Shown here: piece by piece, positions 30,188 to 38,362 of the stretch | Layout of the letters: each line of letters opens with the position of its first letter | Numbering within the stretch: position 1 is the first letter of the stretch | Assembly: GCA_026004795.1 (NCBI GenBank) | Contig: BPJV01000004.1 | Location: 496,001-560,000, forward strand | DNA length: 64,000 nt | Direction: 5' to 3' | From: Pirellulaceae bacterium | GTDB taxonomy: Bacteria; Planctomycetota; Planctomycetia; Pirellulales; Pirellulaceae | Notes under the pieces: model-generated | Told to the model about the DNA's origin: nothing | What the model saw: the letters and a program-made list of their open reading frames with translations, nothing else | The model's database searches: none | Program-made: the position numbers and the translations under genes

Positions 30188-31096
30188 GTGAAGGCTCGTT
30201 ACGCACCTGTATTGTCGCTTTTGACATTGCTCGTCTTGATTGTTCCTACCGTAAATGCTCAGCCACCGAGAGGCCCGCGACCTGGCGGTGACCAACCGCC
30301 ACGGGAGCGACCGCCACGGGATGCGGATGCACCTCCGGGGCGTCGTGGCCCTCCGCTTGCCGAAATGATGCGCTTCTTTCCCCTATTCGCGGCTCTCGAC
30401 GATAACAAGGACGGAACCATTGGAGCCGAGGAGATTGCGAAGGCATCGGAGTTGCTGAAGCGACTCGACAAGAATCAGGATGGAATGCTAGATGCCGAAG
30501 AGCTTCGCCCGGGTTTCCGGGGAGGCCCCGGCCGTCCTGGCTTCGCACCGGGCAACCGTGTCGCCGGACCTCCTGAAACTCCCGACATGTTGCGCCCCGA
30601 CGATCTCGGGCCCGGGCGCCGCAGACCAGCCGAGGGACGTCCCCAGCGGGGGGTGGGGCCTGACGGTCAAGGGTTGCCCGGAGAGCCCAATCTCTCCGCT
30701 AGACTGCAACAGTGGGATCAGAACGGGGATGGAAAACTTGAACGCGACGAACTTCCCGACGCCATGAGGGCACTGTTTGCCCAAGCCGACAAAGACAACG
30801 ACGGTTACTTGACGGTTGAAGAGTTGGCAGCAGTGGGTAGCATGCGTGGGCGCGGACCGGCCACTCCTGAAGGTCGGTTGCAGGCGTTGTTTCAGCGGGC
30901 TGACCGGGACGGTGATGGCAAGTTAACCAAGGAGGAAGTACCAGACCGTCTCGCCGAGCGGTTCGAGGAGATCGACCGCAATGGCGATGGAGCCATCGAT
31001 CCCCAAGAACTCGGTGCCGCTTTGCGTCAAGCGATCTCCGCCGATGACGGTGTCCTGCGGTCGCGACGCCAACGGGGCGCCCCGGAGAGTGAGTGA
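30188..31096 (+). CDS. secreted EF-hand calcium-binding protein
   Basis: About 302 residues from a GTG start behind GGAGGA with a 7-base spacer; this gives a clean signal peptide (KARYAPVLSLLTLLVLIVPT then VNAQ). An in-frame ATG at 30155 also has GGAGGG before it and would add 11 residues. Six EF-hand loops are readable: DDNKDGTIGAEE, DKNQDGMLDAEE, DQNGDGKLERDE, DKDNDGYLTVEE, DRDGDGKLTKEE and DRNGDGAIDPQE, split three ways by Pro/Arg/Gly-rich linkers. It should bind several Ca ions outside the cytoplasm; its partner is unknown. Confidence 0.88.
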   Translation: MKARYAPVLSLLTLLVLIVPTVNAQPPRGPRPGGDQPPRERPPRDADAPPGRRGPPLAEMMRFFPLFAALDDNKDGTIGAEEIAKASELLKRLDKNQDGMLDAEELRPGFRGGPGRPGFAPGNRVAGPPETPDMLRPDDLGPGRRRPAEGRPQRGVGPDGQGLPGEPNLSARLQQWDQNGDGKLERDELPDAMRALFAQADKDNDGYLTVEELAAVGSMRGRGPATPEGRLQALFQRADRDGDGKLTKEEVPDRLAERFEEIDRNGDGAIDPQELGAALRQAISADDGVLRSRRQRGAPESE

Positions 31097-31159
31097 ATCG
31101 AGTTTTTGCTGGCCACAGGATACCAGTTCCCCCACGTCCCCTGCCTTCTTGGCAGGGTG

Positions 31160-31759
31160 ATGTTTTTTCGCGGTGGAGCATTCACCATCAAGGAAAGATC
31201 ATCCGTGCGGCGCAACCTTTTGCCAACTCCCGTGGGAACTTTGATAACCTGGTGGAGCCCCCGGGGGCTGTTCCGGACTCATTTGCTGGCCGATGACGAA
31301 TCGGGGGCGGCAAAGCGCGATGAGCTGGGACCGTTCGATGAATGGGATGAACGTAGTGAACGCCTGCAACACGAACTGCAGCAGCTATATACCACCGGAA
31401 CTTGGCACTGGGACCTTGCGTGGCACGATTGGTCGGCGGTGACGACGTTTCACCGCCAATGCCTTCAAGCGTGCTTTGCCATTCCCATGGGTGCCACGAT
31501 CAGCTACGGAGATCTTGCTCGGCGAATCCATCGGCCCCGCGCAGGACGGGCTGTGGGGAGAGCGATGGCAACCAATCGCTGGCCGCTGGTCATCCCTTGC
31601 CATCGTGTTGTCGGAGCTGATGGGAAACTGCACGGATACTCCGGTGACGGCGGTGTCGCCACCAAAAGTCAATTGCTGGTCAGGGAGCGATGGTTGACTT
31701 GCCAACTGGGGTTCACTCAATCAACTCCGGCCGAACCCGACAATGCAACGGCGCGTTAA
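31160..31759 (+). CDS. ogt: methylated-DNA-[protein]-cysteine S-methyltransferase
   Basis: About 199 residues. The DNA-binding and active-site core is intact: FAIPMGATISYGDLARRI, RAVGRAMATNRWPLVIPCHR (acceptor cysteine in PCHR) and VVGADGKLHGYSG. It transfers the methyl group of O6-methylguanine to itself, a suicide repair. The N-terminal LPTPVGTLITWW is typical. The ATG at 31160 is chosen; the frame is open from 31106 with only a TTG there. Its stop overlaps the lpxI stop on the other strand within TTAA. Confidence 0.92.
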   Translation: MFFRGGAFTIKERSSVRRNLLPTPVGTLITWWSPRGLFRTHLLADDESGAAKRDELGPFDEWDERSERLQHELQQLYTTGTWHWDLAWHDWSAVTTFHRQCLQACFAIPMGATISYGDLARRIHRPRAGRAVGRAMATNRWPLVIPCHRVVGADGKLHGYSGDGGVATKSQLLVRERWLTCQLGFTQSTPAEPDNATAR

Positions 31760-32829
31760 GCGGCACGGTCGGCGGCACGCGGTTGATGGCCGTACATGCC
31801 GTTAGACGAGCCGCTGTTGACCGCCGGTGGCGTCCGTGGCTGTGGAGCCGCAGGTGGCCGCAACCGTTGCTGTCGATCGGCCAGCAACATTCCGTTCTCT
31901 TCCCGCACAGCAACGAGGGCAATCCCCAGTCGGTCCGCTGCACGGATGGTCTGCGCTCGTTCGACAAAGATCGTTTTGCCTGCCTCGACGGCAATTACTC
32001 GACCACCGGCCCTCGCCATCTGCTGCACGGTTCGTGCACCGATGGTCGGAACATCGAATCGCATATCCTGTTGCGGTTTAGCATTCTTGATCAAGCAGAA
32101 TCCGCCGCGTGGGCATAGCTGCCCGGTGCGTGCGATCAGCGCATCGGTTCCCTCGATCGCCTCGACCCCCAAGACGATTTGGTCCTTCACGGTAATACTC
32201 TGACCAATGTCCAGTCGCCCCATGTCGCGAGCAATACTCCATCCGAATTGAATGTCCTGCCACTCCTTTCGGTTCGGCCGCCGCTTGGTCAAGCAACCGC
32301 AGGGGACCAATAGATTGGCCGCCGTTTGGTGGATGTCTAACACGGCAATCCCTTCTCGCTCAAAAGCTCGAACAATGGCAGTGAGCAGCGTGTCATCTCT
32401 CCCATCCTGCGATCGCCAAACAAAAGTGTGGTGCAGCGCCTTGATGCAGGTCCAATCGGGGAAATGCCCGACCCATCCCCAGCCATGGTGGAGAATACGA
32501 TGTTTGAAGATCTTGCCCGCCATAACCACTGCGGGGACCTGCCGGTGTTGGAAGAACCGAATTTGAGCCCCCAACTTGGCTACGCCAAACCACCGCATCT
32601 CCGTCGCATAGTTGGCTAAGGCCGGGTCCGCATGTCCAGCGATAGCCGCGATGAACACCTCTTTCCCCGCCTCGCGCAAACGAGCGGCAACCTCGACAGG
32701 AAAATTTCCCCATCCGGCCACGATCCCCACCCGCGCCGACGACGGAGCCCCTGTCCATGGCAAGTCTTCCTTGTTGACCTCAACGCCGACATGGTTCATC
32801 GTGAGCGGACCTTTCCATGCACGTCCCAT
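31756..32829 (-). CDS. lpxI: LpxI, UDP-2,3-diacylglucosamine pyrophosphatase
   Basis: 357 residues of the LpxI (DUF1009) family, which replaces LpxH in many bacteria and makes lipid X in lipid A synthesis. Recognisable segments: GIVAGWGNFPVEVA at the N-terminus, the middle DIGQSITVKDQIVLGVEAIE, GTDALIARTG, FDVPTIGARTVQ and VIAVEAGKTIFVER. The start codon shares one base with the lpxD stop (TGATG), implying coupled translation. A tail of about 40 residues rich in Pro, Arg and Gln after VREENGMLL is not part of the family core. Confidence 0.93.
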   Translation of the reverse strand: MGRAWKGPLTMNHVGVEVNKEDLPWTGAPSSARVGIVAGWGNFPVEVAARLREAGKEVFIAAIAGHADPALANYATEMRWFGVAKLGAQIRFFQHRQVPAVVMAGKIFKHRILHHGWGWVGHFPDWTCIKALHHTFVWRSQDGRDDTLLTAIVRAFEREGIAVLDIHQTAANLLVPCGCLTKRRPNRKEWQDIQFGWSIARDMGRLDIGQSITVKDQIVLGVEAIEGTDALIARTGQLCPRGGFCLIKNAKPQQDMRFDVPTIGARTVQQMARAGGRVIAVEAGKTIFVERAQTIRAADRLGIALVAVREENGMLLADRQQRLRPPAAPQPRTPPAVNSGSSNGMYGHQPRAADRAA

Positions 32830-33908
32830 CAGGCGGCTTCGCGAGTCGCCCCGCCGCGAGACTCTCCCGAACGGCCTTGCAATTCCTTCACCTCACGCTC
32901 CAACTTGCGAACCGTTTGCCGCAGTTCCGGTAGTTTGGCCATCAAGGCATTGATTTGCATCGCCTGCTTGATGGGCAATGCCGGAGCCCCCAGAACCACT
33001 TCTCCACTCGCGACATCCCGCATAATTCCCGATCGAGCCCCCACCGTGACTCGGTCTTCAATGGTCACGTGATCGGCCACCCCGACCTGCCCAGCCAGGA
33101 TGACGTAATCACCCGTTCGACAAGAGCCAGCGAAACCGACGTGCGCGCAGATTAGATTGTGCCGCCCGATGCGGCAGTTGTGGCCGATCTGCACTTGATT
33201 ATCGATTTTCGTGCCGGCCCCTATACGCGTAGGGCCATAAGTCCCTCGATCGACCGTGGTGTTGGCTCCAATTTCAACGTCATCATCAATTTCCACCCAT
33301 CCCAATTGGGCGCTGAGGTGGTGCACGCCGTTTTCTGTTCGATAGCCGAAACCGTGCGCCCCGAGCACGACTCCCGCATGCAATATGACGCGGTTACCCA
33401 ATCGCGTTCCAGGGTAGAGGACCACGTTGGGCATCAACTGGCACTCGTCACCGAGGGCCGAGCGCGATTGGAGGTGGCAACCCGCATGGATACAACAGTT
33501 GGAACCGATGACGACATCCTCCCCGATGGTTACCCCAGGCCCCACCACTGTTCCTGGCCCCACCGTAGCGGAAGGTGATATGACGGCGGTGGGGTGAATG
33601 CCTTCGAGCCGCTCCACCGGAGCCTGACGGAACATCAGCAACGCTGCTTGGAACACTTCATGGGGATTGTCGGTAATGATCAACGGCTTCGAGCTGGAGG
33701 CAATCCCTGTCGGTGCAACCGCCGCTGCCGCAGGAGAGGTGTCGAGCTCCCCCAACTTGTGAGGATGATCGATGAGCGTGAGACAATCAGGCTCGGCATC
33801 CTGCAGGGCGCAGACCGAGCGAATGAAAGGATCATCGCTTCCTTGCCATGACGCGCGGCACCGAGCTGCAATCTCACTCAGCCGCATTGCTTTGTCCATC
33901 GCATCCAT
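32829..33908 (-). CDS. lpxD: LpxD, UDP-3-O-acylglucosamine N-acyltransferase
   Basis: About 359 residues. The left-handed beta-helix shows as hexapeptide repeats from about residue 105 to 310 (for example IGEDVVIGSNCCIHAG), with the catalytic histidine in GAHGFGYR and the GANTTVDRGT segment. It adds the second acyl chain to UDP-acyl-glucosamine in lipid A synthesis. The start is uncertain among several near ATGs (33908 or 33887) and a GTG at 33917. First gene of an lpxD-lpxI pair, overlapping lpxI by one base. Confidence 0.95.
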   Translation of the reverse strand: MDAMDKAMRLSEIAARCRASWQGSDDPFIRSVCALQDAEPDCLTLIDHPHKLGELDTSPAAAAVAPTGIASSSKPLIITDNPHEVFQAALLMFRQAPVERLEGIHPTAVISPSATVGPGTVVGPGVTIGEDVVIGSNCCIHAGCHLQSRSALGDECQLMPNVVLYPGTRLGNRVILHAGVVLGAHGFGYRTENGVHHLSAQLGWVEIDDDVEIGANTTVDRGTYGPTRIGAGTKIDNQVQIGHNCRIGRHNLICAHVGFAGSCRTGDYVILAGQVGVADHVTIEDRVTVGARSGIMRDVASGEVVLGAPALPIKQAMQINALMAKLPELRQTVRKLEREVKELQGRSGESRGGATREAA

Positions 33909-33917
33909 GCTCCACAC

Positions 33918-34686
33918 TACGGGTCCGTTGCTCTGTCGGCCAAGCTCTCAATCCGCTTCGCCACCGTCCAGGTGGCGCGAAGCTTGCGGTAGGTAGTCGA
34001 GGCGAAGTTGACGGGTGCAGGACGAATGACATGCCGCAAATTCCAAGTACCTGCCCTACTACCACCAATTGTTGAACGACCGGCGTGACTACTTCTGGTT
34101 TTCTACCAATTCATCGAGGAGACGACAATACGAACCGCCTCCAGACGGTGCTCCCCGCGCGCCTGCTAACGCTGCACCATGGTAGGTAGCCCCCCTCGCC
34201 AGCGGACAAGACGCACCCGCCCCGGACACGCAGCCTCCCACAACCTGCGACCGTGCGACCGTGTAGGTTAGAGGCACGGCGATGGGAACGCAGAGCGAAC
34301 GGCCGGACGGCCCGCGGTTTCGGTCAAGCATCCCACGCGTTGCCCGCGGGGACGCCTCCGCTTGTGGTGGCCTAACGGTAATTATTTCGTTATAATGGGT
34401 GGTATGTCGAGCGGGAATCGGTGATGCAGGCTGCGGCTTTCTCTATCGCAGGTGATGTGTGCCGAACTGTTTTCCGGTGGCATTCGTAACAAAATGCGTT
34501 GGCGAGAATTCGCCCCCTGAGGTCTTTCCTCGACGTTGCTTGGTGTGACACGGCAAGGGAAGTTGGGCGGTCTGCTGCAATAGGCGAGCTGAATTCGTTC
34601 GCGCTTGCCGTGGACGGCTTCAACCTTTCCGTGGTCCACATCCTTCATGGCAACAGTTATGCACGATACTCGAATGAGGTCCAATT
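33918..34686. other. divergent intergenic region with a candidate promoter
   Basis: About 770 bases without a credible gene. A perfect -10 hexamer TATAAT (34391-34396) has only a poor -35 (TGGCCT at about 34368). It could drive the small gene at 34687 with a long leader. Confidence 0.35.
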
Positions 34687-35067
34687 ATGGCACGAGCAAG
34701 AAATTCTGCTGCGGCCGGTCGAAATGTCCGGGGGAAATCCGAAGGCTCTCACGATACCACAGGCAGTAACGGACGCCTCGTGGCTAGCAGCCCGAAATCT
34801 CGCACCCATGCGAACGCCCCGGTGGGAAGTGAGGCCAAACGGAGTCTCTCCGAATTGACGGACAACGAGATCAGAATCTTGCGAGTATTTCGCAAGTATC
34901 TAATGGCGCCCGGTCAAGTGCTGTGCCTCAGCAATACCGATGTAGGCTCGAAAAAGAAAGGCTTGCAAGAGATGATCGCCGACGGGCTGCTTGTGGCCGA
35001 AAGTGTCCGCGATGGTTATTCCTTGACGCGACGCGGTTACCGGGCGATGTTGAAGCTCGACTCTTGA
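34687..35067 (+). CDS. small protein with a winged-helix-like C-terminus
   Basis: 126 residues. The first 50 are Ser/Arg/Gly-rich and probably disordered. Residues 53-126 (SLSELTDNEIRILRVFRKYL, then LQEMIADGLLVAESVRDGYSLTRRGYRAM) read like a winged helix-turn-helix: helix, recognition-like helix and a beta-wing ending in LTRRGYRAML. A DNA-binding role is plausible; no family name recognised. It stands alone, preceded by a TATAAT-containing region. Confidence 0.6.
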   Translation: MARARNSAAAGRNVRGKSEGSHDTTGSNGRLVASSPKSRTHANAPVGSEAKRSLSELTDNEIRILRVFRKYLMAPGQVLCLSNTDVGSKKKGLQEMIADGLLVAESVRDGYSLTRRGYRAMLKLDS

Positions 35068-35699
35068 ACGGTCGTGCTTTCCCATCCATCGACGGGGAAA
35101 TTGGTGCGCGTCGTCGCGCCCCATAATCTTGCTCTCTGTAGGCCATCGTGGTGGAGCTGAAGCTGGATTGAGGGCCGATATTTCTCAGCCGATCGAGCGC
35201 AAGTAGACGCGTCCGTTGTCGGAGGAATATCCTCCAACGGGCGGTCCTCCTGGTGCGGAATTGCAGTTCCTCCAGTTTAGCGACGGATGCCCTCGCGCGG
35301 CGCTCCGGGGGGGTGATCACGTGGAGGGGTCCAACGGAGCAGGTCCCCCGCCAAAACCCCTGGAACCGTTCCGCGCCGAGGTGGTCGCCAGCGGTGAAGG
35401 TCAGCACGTCTCTCTAGTTCTCGTCGGCTACTCAATCTGCGTTCCTCGTTTGGTTGCGGCACTCGGCCCATCAACCTCATCTGCTGACCAACCGATAGCT
35501 GGAAGCTCTCTAGGATCAACCACCTCCTGCTCCGCGGCTCACACCACCTCCCACACCACGGCTCGCACCACGGCTCGCACCACGACTGCTAGCCGAAGCG
35601 ATCTAGACGATGGGTGCGATTTTTTACTACAAGCGTTATCAGGCAACGGCCAGCATCGGCCGATGGTGTGGACCACGTTATCGATTAAAGAGAGCAGCC
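35068..35699. other. intergenic region with a short tandem repeat
   Basis: No convincing gene. At about 35550-35590 the 12-base unit GGCTCGCACCAC is repeated in tandem with a partial third copy. The frame open at 35216-35920 owes its length to this repeat and overlaps the better candidate at 35700 in another frame. Confidence 0.45.
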
Positions 35700-35954
35700 A
35701 TGCAGAATTTCAATTTCTTTCAATGGATCCGCGAGGGAGTCCGACAGTCCGTCTTGCTTGGCGTCAGCGATGCAGTCGAGCAGCTTGGCGTTCCCGACGA
35801 GGTCGAAGCCCCGCATCCTGTGCTGGCGAATCTTCTCCAAGAAGCCCCCGGTGGAACAAGCTCCGCGAGATTGGCAGGACCTGCAAAACGAAAATCTCCG
35901 CCCAAAAAGCGGTTGGGTAAATCCCTGAAGGACATTTCCGCGGATACTCCGTAG
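35700..35954 (+). CDS. conserved-looking small protein, function unknown
   Basis: 84 residues starting at the ATG preceded by AAGAGAG. The N-terminus NFNFFQWIREGVRQSVLLGV followed by SDAVEQLGVPDE forms an amphipathic helix and reads like a real small planctomycete family; the C-terminus is very basic (RKSPPKKRLGKSLKDI). It might bind membranes or nucleic acid. The more upstream in-frame ATG at 35610 gives an unlikely extension. No family is assigned. Confidence 0.55.
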   Translation: MQNFNFFQWIREGVRQSVLLGVSDAVEQLGVPDEVEAPHPVLANLLQEAPGGTSSARLAGPAKRKSPPKKRLGKSLKDISADTP

Positions 35955-36411
35955 CGGGACGTTGCCTACGGCCGCTTCCGGTTATCCAGAATCTGCGCGC
36001 CGCGCATTCAAGGGGTAATTGTTGAGGGATGCGGGCTCGGCGTCACCACCTTATACGGCAAAAGGGGCTGGTGCCTCTCATCCCCGGATCATTCCCTGCC
36101 AGATGGCGTTCACCAGCCTGAAACCAGCCGATTACGGGGCTTGGTAGGAGCGGCTGTCAGGGCGGCCCCTGCGCGCAGCACCTGGCAAGCTGCCACGGAT
36201 CGGCGCCGTCCGATCATTACCCGAACCTCCGCCTGCACAATGGACGGTGAGAGGTGCGACCGCGTGGCTGGCAGCGATTGTATCGATAGGGGGGAGTCGG
36301 CCGCCGCCAAATCTTGCCAAATCGGCCATTTTTCTCGGCTTTCTCGATCAGAGCATGCCATATCAACATGTCACATTCTGAAATTGCGCGAAGTTGCATG
36401 GGGGCTTACCT
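35955..36411. other. intergenic region
   Basis: No gene, repeat or strong promoter recognised upstream of the 36412 gene. Confidence 0.4.
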
Positions 36412-37887
36412 ATGGCACGTGAGATTCTAAGCACGGAACAAAAGGCGTTAGCGGTCAATTTGGACCCTCGGCGATACGGCTCCTTTGCCGAAATCGGCGC
36501 CGGGCAGGAGGTGGTCCGTTGGTTCTTTCGTGTGGGAGGAGCGGCCGGAACGATCGCCAAGAGCATGTCTGCTTATGACATGTCCGTCAGCGATGCCATC
36601 TACGGGCCTTGCCGACGCTACGTCTGTCGGGAACGCTTGGAAGCGATGTTGGACCATGAATATCAGTTGAATATCGAGCGTCTGCGAGAAGTGCGTGGAG
36701 ACACCACGGGTTTCTTCGCGTTCGCCGACACCGTCTCTGCCAGGAACTTTCACGGAACCAACGAGTGCCACGGTTGGATGGGGATTCGCTTCCAGGCGCA
36801 CCCACGGGACGAAGAGAGCCAAATCGTTATTCACGTGCGCATGCTTGACCAAGAGAATGCTGCGCAGCAAGAAGCGTTGGGGATCGTGGGCGTCAATTTG
36901 ATCTACGGCGCCTTCTTTCTCAATCATGAGCCCGACCTGCTCGTCGAGTCCCTACTGGACAATCTATCGACCCGGCGAATCGAAATCGACATGATCGAGT
37001 TCTCGGGCATTGCGTTTCGTCACGTGGACAATCGGGTCATGAGCCTACGACTGGTGCAGCTCGGCCTGAGTAAAGCTGCCATGTTTTCTGCTGCCGGTGT
37101 GGTATTGCAACCGTCCGAAGCGTTGTACAAGAAAGCGATTCTCGTCGAACGGGGGAGCTTCCGGCCCACCACCCATGTCAACCTGGACATGTTGCGTGCA
37201 GCCAAGGAGAAGTTTGTCCACGAGGAGGACGTGGATGAAGAGGGCGTGGTCGCCCTGGCCGAAATCACCATGCGCAACTTACGCGCCAACGCTCCAGGCG
37301 GCGACATCGACCTGCGCGACTTCCTCGCCCGGGTCGATTGTTTGGCTGCATGCGGCATGACGGTGCTGATCTCCGATTACTTCGAGTACTATCGCCTGGC
37401 CGCTTACCTTAGCCGATACACGAAGAAGAAAATCGGCATCACCATGGGAGTCGGCAGCCTGGCAGAGCTGTTCGACGAGCGTTATTACACCGAGCTGGAG
37501 GGAGGAATTCTCGAGTCATTTGGGCGCTTGTTCAAGAACAACTTGAAGCTCTACATCTACCCCTTGCTCAATCGCAGTACGGGAGAGCTGACGACGGTGG
37601 AAACGCTCAAAGTAGCCGATGATATTCGCCCTCTGTATCAATACCTGGTCGGCAAAGGGTGTATCGAGCAGCTGGACAACTATACGCCGAAGTACTTGAA
37701 TACTTTCTCTCGAGAAGTGCTCCAGCAAATCCAGGCCGGCGACGCGGGATGGAAAGAACATGTTCCCGCCGAGGTTGCCGAGGTAATCCAGCGGCGATAT
37801 CTGTTTGGACATCCACGACAGATTGTGGCGGCATCCATGTCGGGAGGAACTCCTGCGGTCACATCGGGAAGCGCCTCGCCGGCCTAA
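36412..37887 (+). CDS. conserved protein of unknown function (often auto-labelled TonB receptor or NMN adenylyltransferase)
   Basis: About 491 residues, cytoplasmic, with no signal peptide or membrane helix. Strongly conserved-looking blocks: YGSFAEIGAGQEVVRWFFRV, GGAAGTIAKSMSAYDMSVSD, NECHGWMGIRF, GIVGVNLIYGAFF, DMIEFSG and LEGGILESFGRLFKNNLKLY. I recall close relatives across planctomycetes, cyanobacteria and Bacteroidetes labelled TonB-dependent receptor or nicotinamide-nucleotide adenylyltransferase. Nothing here resembles a beta-barrel plug or an HxGH nucleotidyltransferase motif, so both labels look wrong. Start: ATG at 36412; an ATG at 36394 is also in frame. Confidence 0.85.
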   Translation: MAREILSTEQKALAVNLDPRRYGSFAEIGAGQEVVRWFFRVGGAAGTIAKSMSAYDMSVSDAIYGPCRRYVCRERLEAMLDHEYQLNIERLREVRGDTTGFFAFADTVSARNFHGTNECHGWMGIRFQAHPRDEESQIVIHVRMLDQENAAQQEALGIVGVNLIYGAFFLNHEPDLLVESLLDNLSTRRIEIDMIEFSGIAFRHVDNRVMSLRLVQLGLSKAAMFSAAGVVLQPSEALYKKAILVERGSFRPTTHVNLDMLRAAKEKFVHEEDVDEEGVVALAEITMRNLRANAPGGDIDLRDFLARVDCLAACGMTVLISDYFEYYRLAAYLSRYTKKKIGITMGVGSLAELFDERYYTELEGGILESFGRLFKNNLKLYIYPLLNRSTGELTTVETLKVADDIRPLYQYLVGKGCIEQLDNYTPKYLNTFSREVLQQIQAGDAGWKEHVPAEVAEVIQRRYLFGHPRQIVAASMSGGTPAVTSGSASPA

Positions 37888-37994
37888 GCGTGGGCTGCGC
37901 GCCCCTCATGCCGGTTAACAATCAAGTGCTTCCTCATTGAACGCGGTGACGCAAAATCACGCCAACTCCGGCTCGATTCCTTGGCACTTCCACC

Positions 37995-38093
37995 ATGCAA
38001 CGCATTTCCCCCAAATGGATGTTCCTAATCGTGATCCTCGACGCGATCGTCGTCTTCGTGGTGCTGGCCGTAATCCTGGGCTGGTTTCGCTAA
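37995..38093 (+). CDS. candidate 32-residue single-span membrane protein
   Basis: An ATG-to-TAA frame with a short basic start (MQRISPK) followed by WMFLIVILDAIVVFVVLAVI and LGWFR, a textbook transmembrane helix. No Shine-Dalgarno is seen. It follows the 36412 gene by about 110 bases on the same strand. Too short for composition tests; it could be chance. Confidence 0.4.
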   Translation: MQRISPKWMFLIVILDAIVVFVVLAVILGWFR

Positions 38094-38362
38094 GCGACGG
38101 TGGTAGAGGAAGGACCTCGCCTTGACGGGCAGTCCACTAGTTTTTTGCGGCCGACGCCTGCGGTTGACGACCAAACCGAGCCATGCTGACTCGCGGCACC
38201 AGCGGACTCACGCGCGCCGCCATCCCCGGCGGCTCGAGGCCATCGCTCATCCCGCATCACGTCGCCGAAGCATTGTCGCCAATGACTGGCGGCATACTTG
38301 GAGGCAGCCACTTCCTCTGCGCCGTCCGCTACGCAAATCGGTTTCGTGCTGTCCCTGGGGGG

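Noticed and set aside
35216-35920. 234-residue plus-strand frame
   Set aside because: Length depends on the Thr/Ala-coding 12-base repeat; the 84-residue gene in another frame is better.
36394-37887. TonB-dependent receptor label for the 36412 gene
   Set aside because: No signal peptide, plug or beta-barrel pattern.
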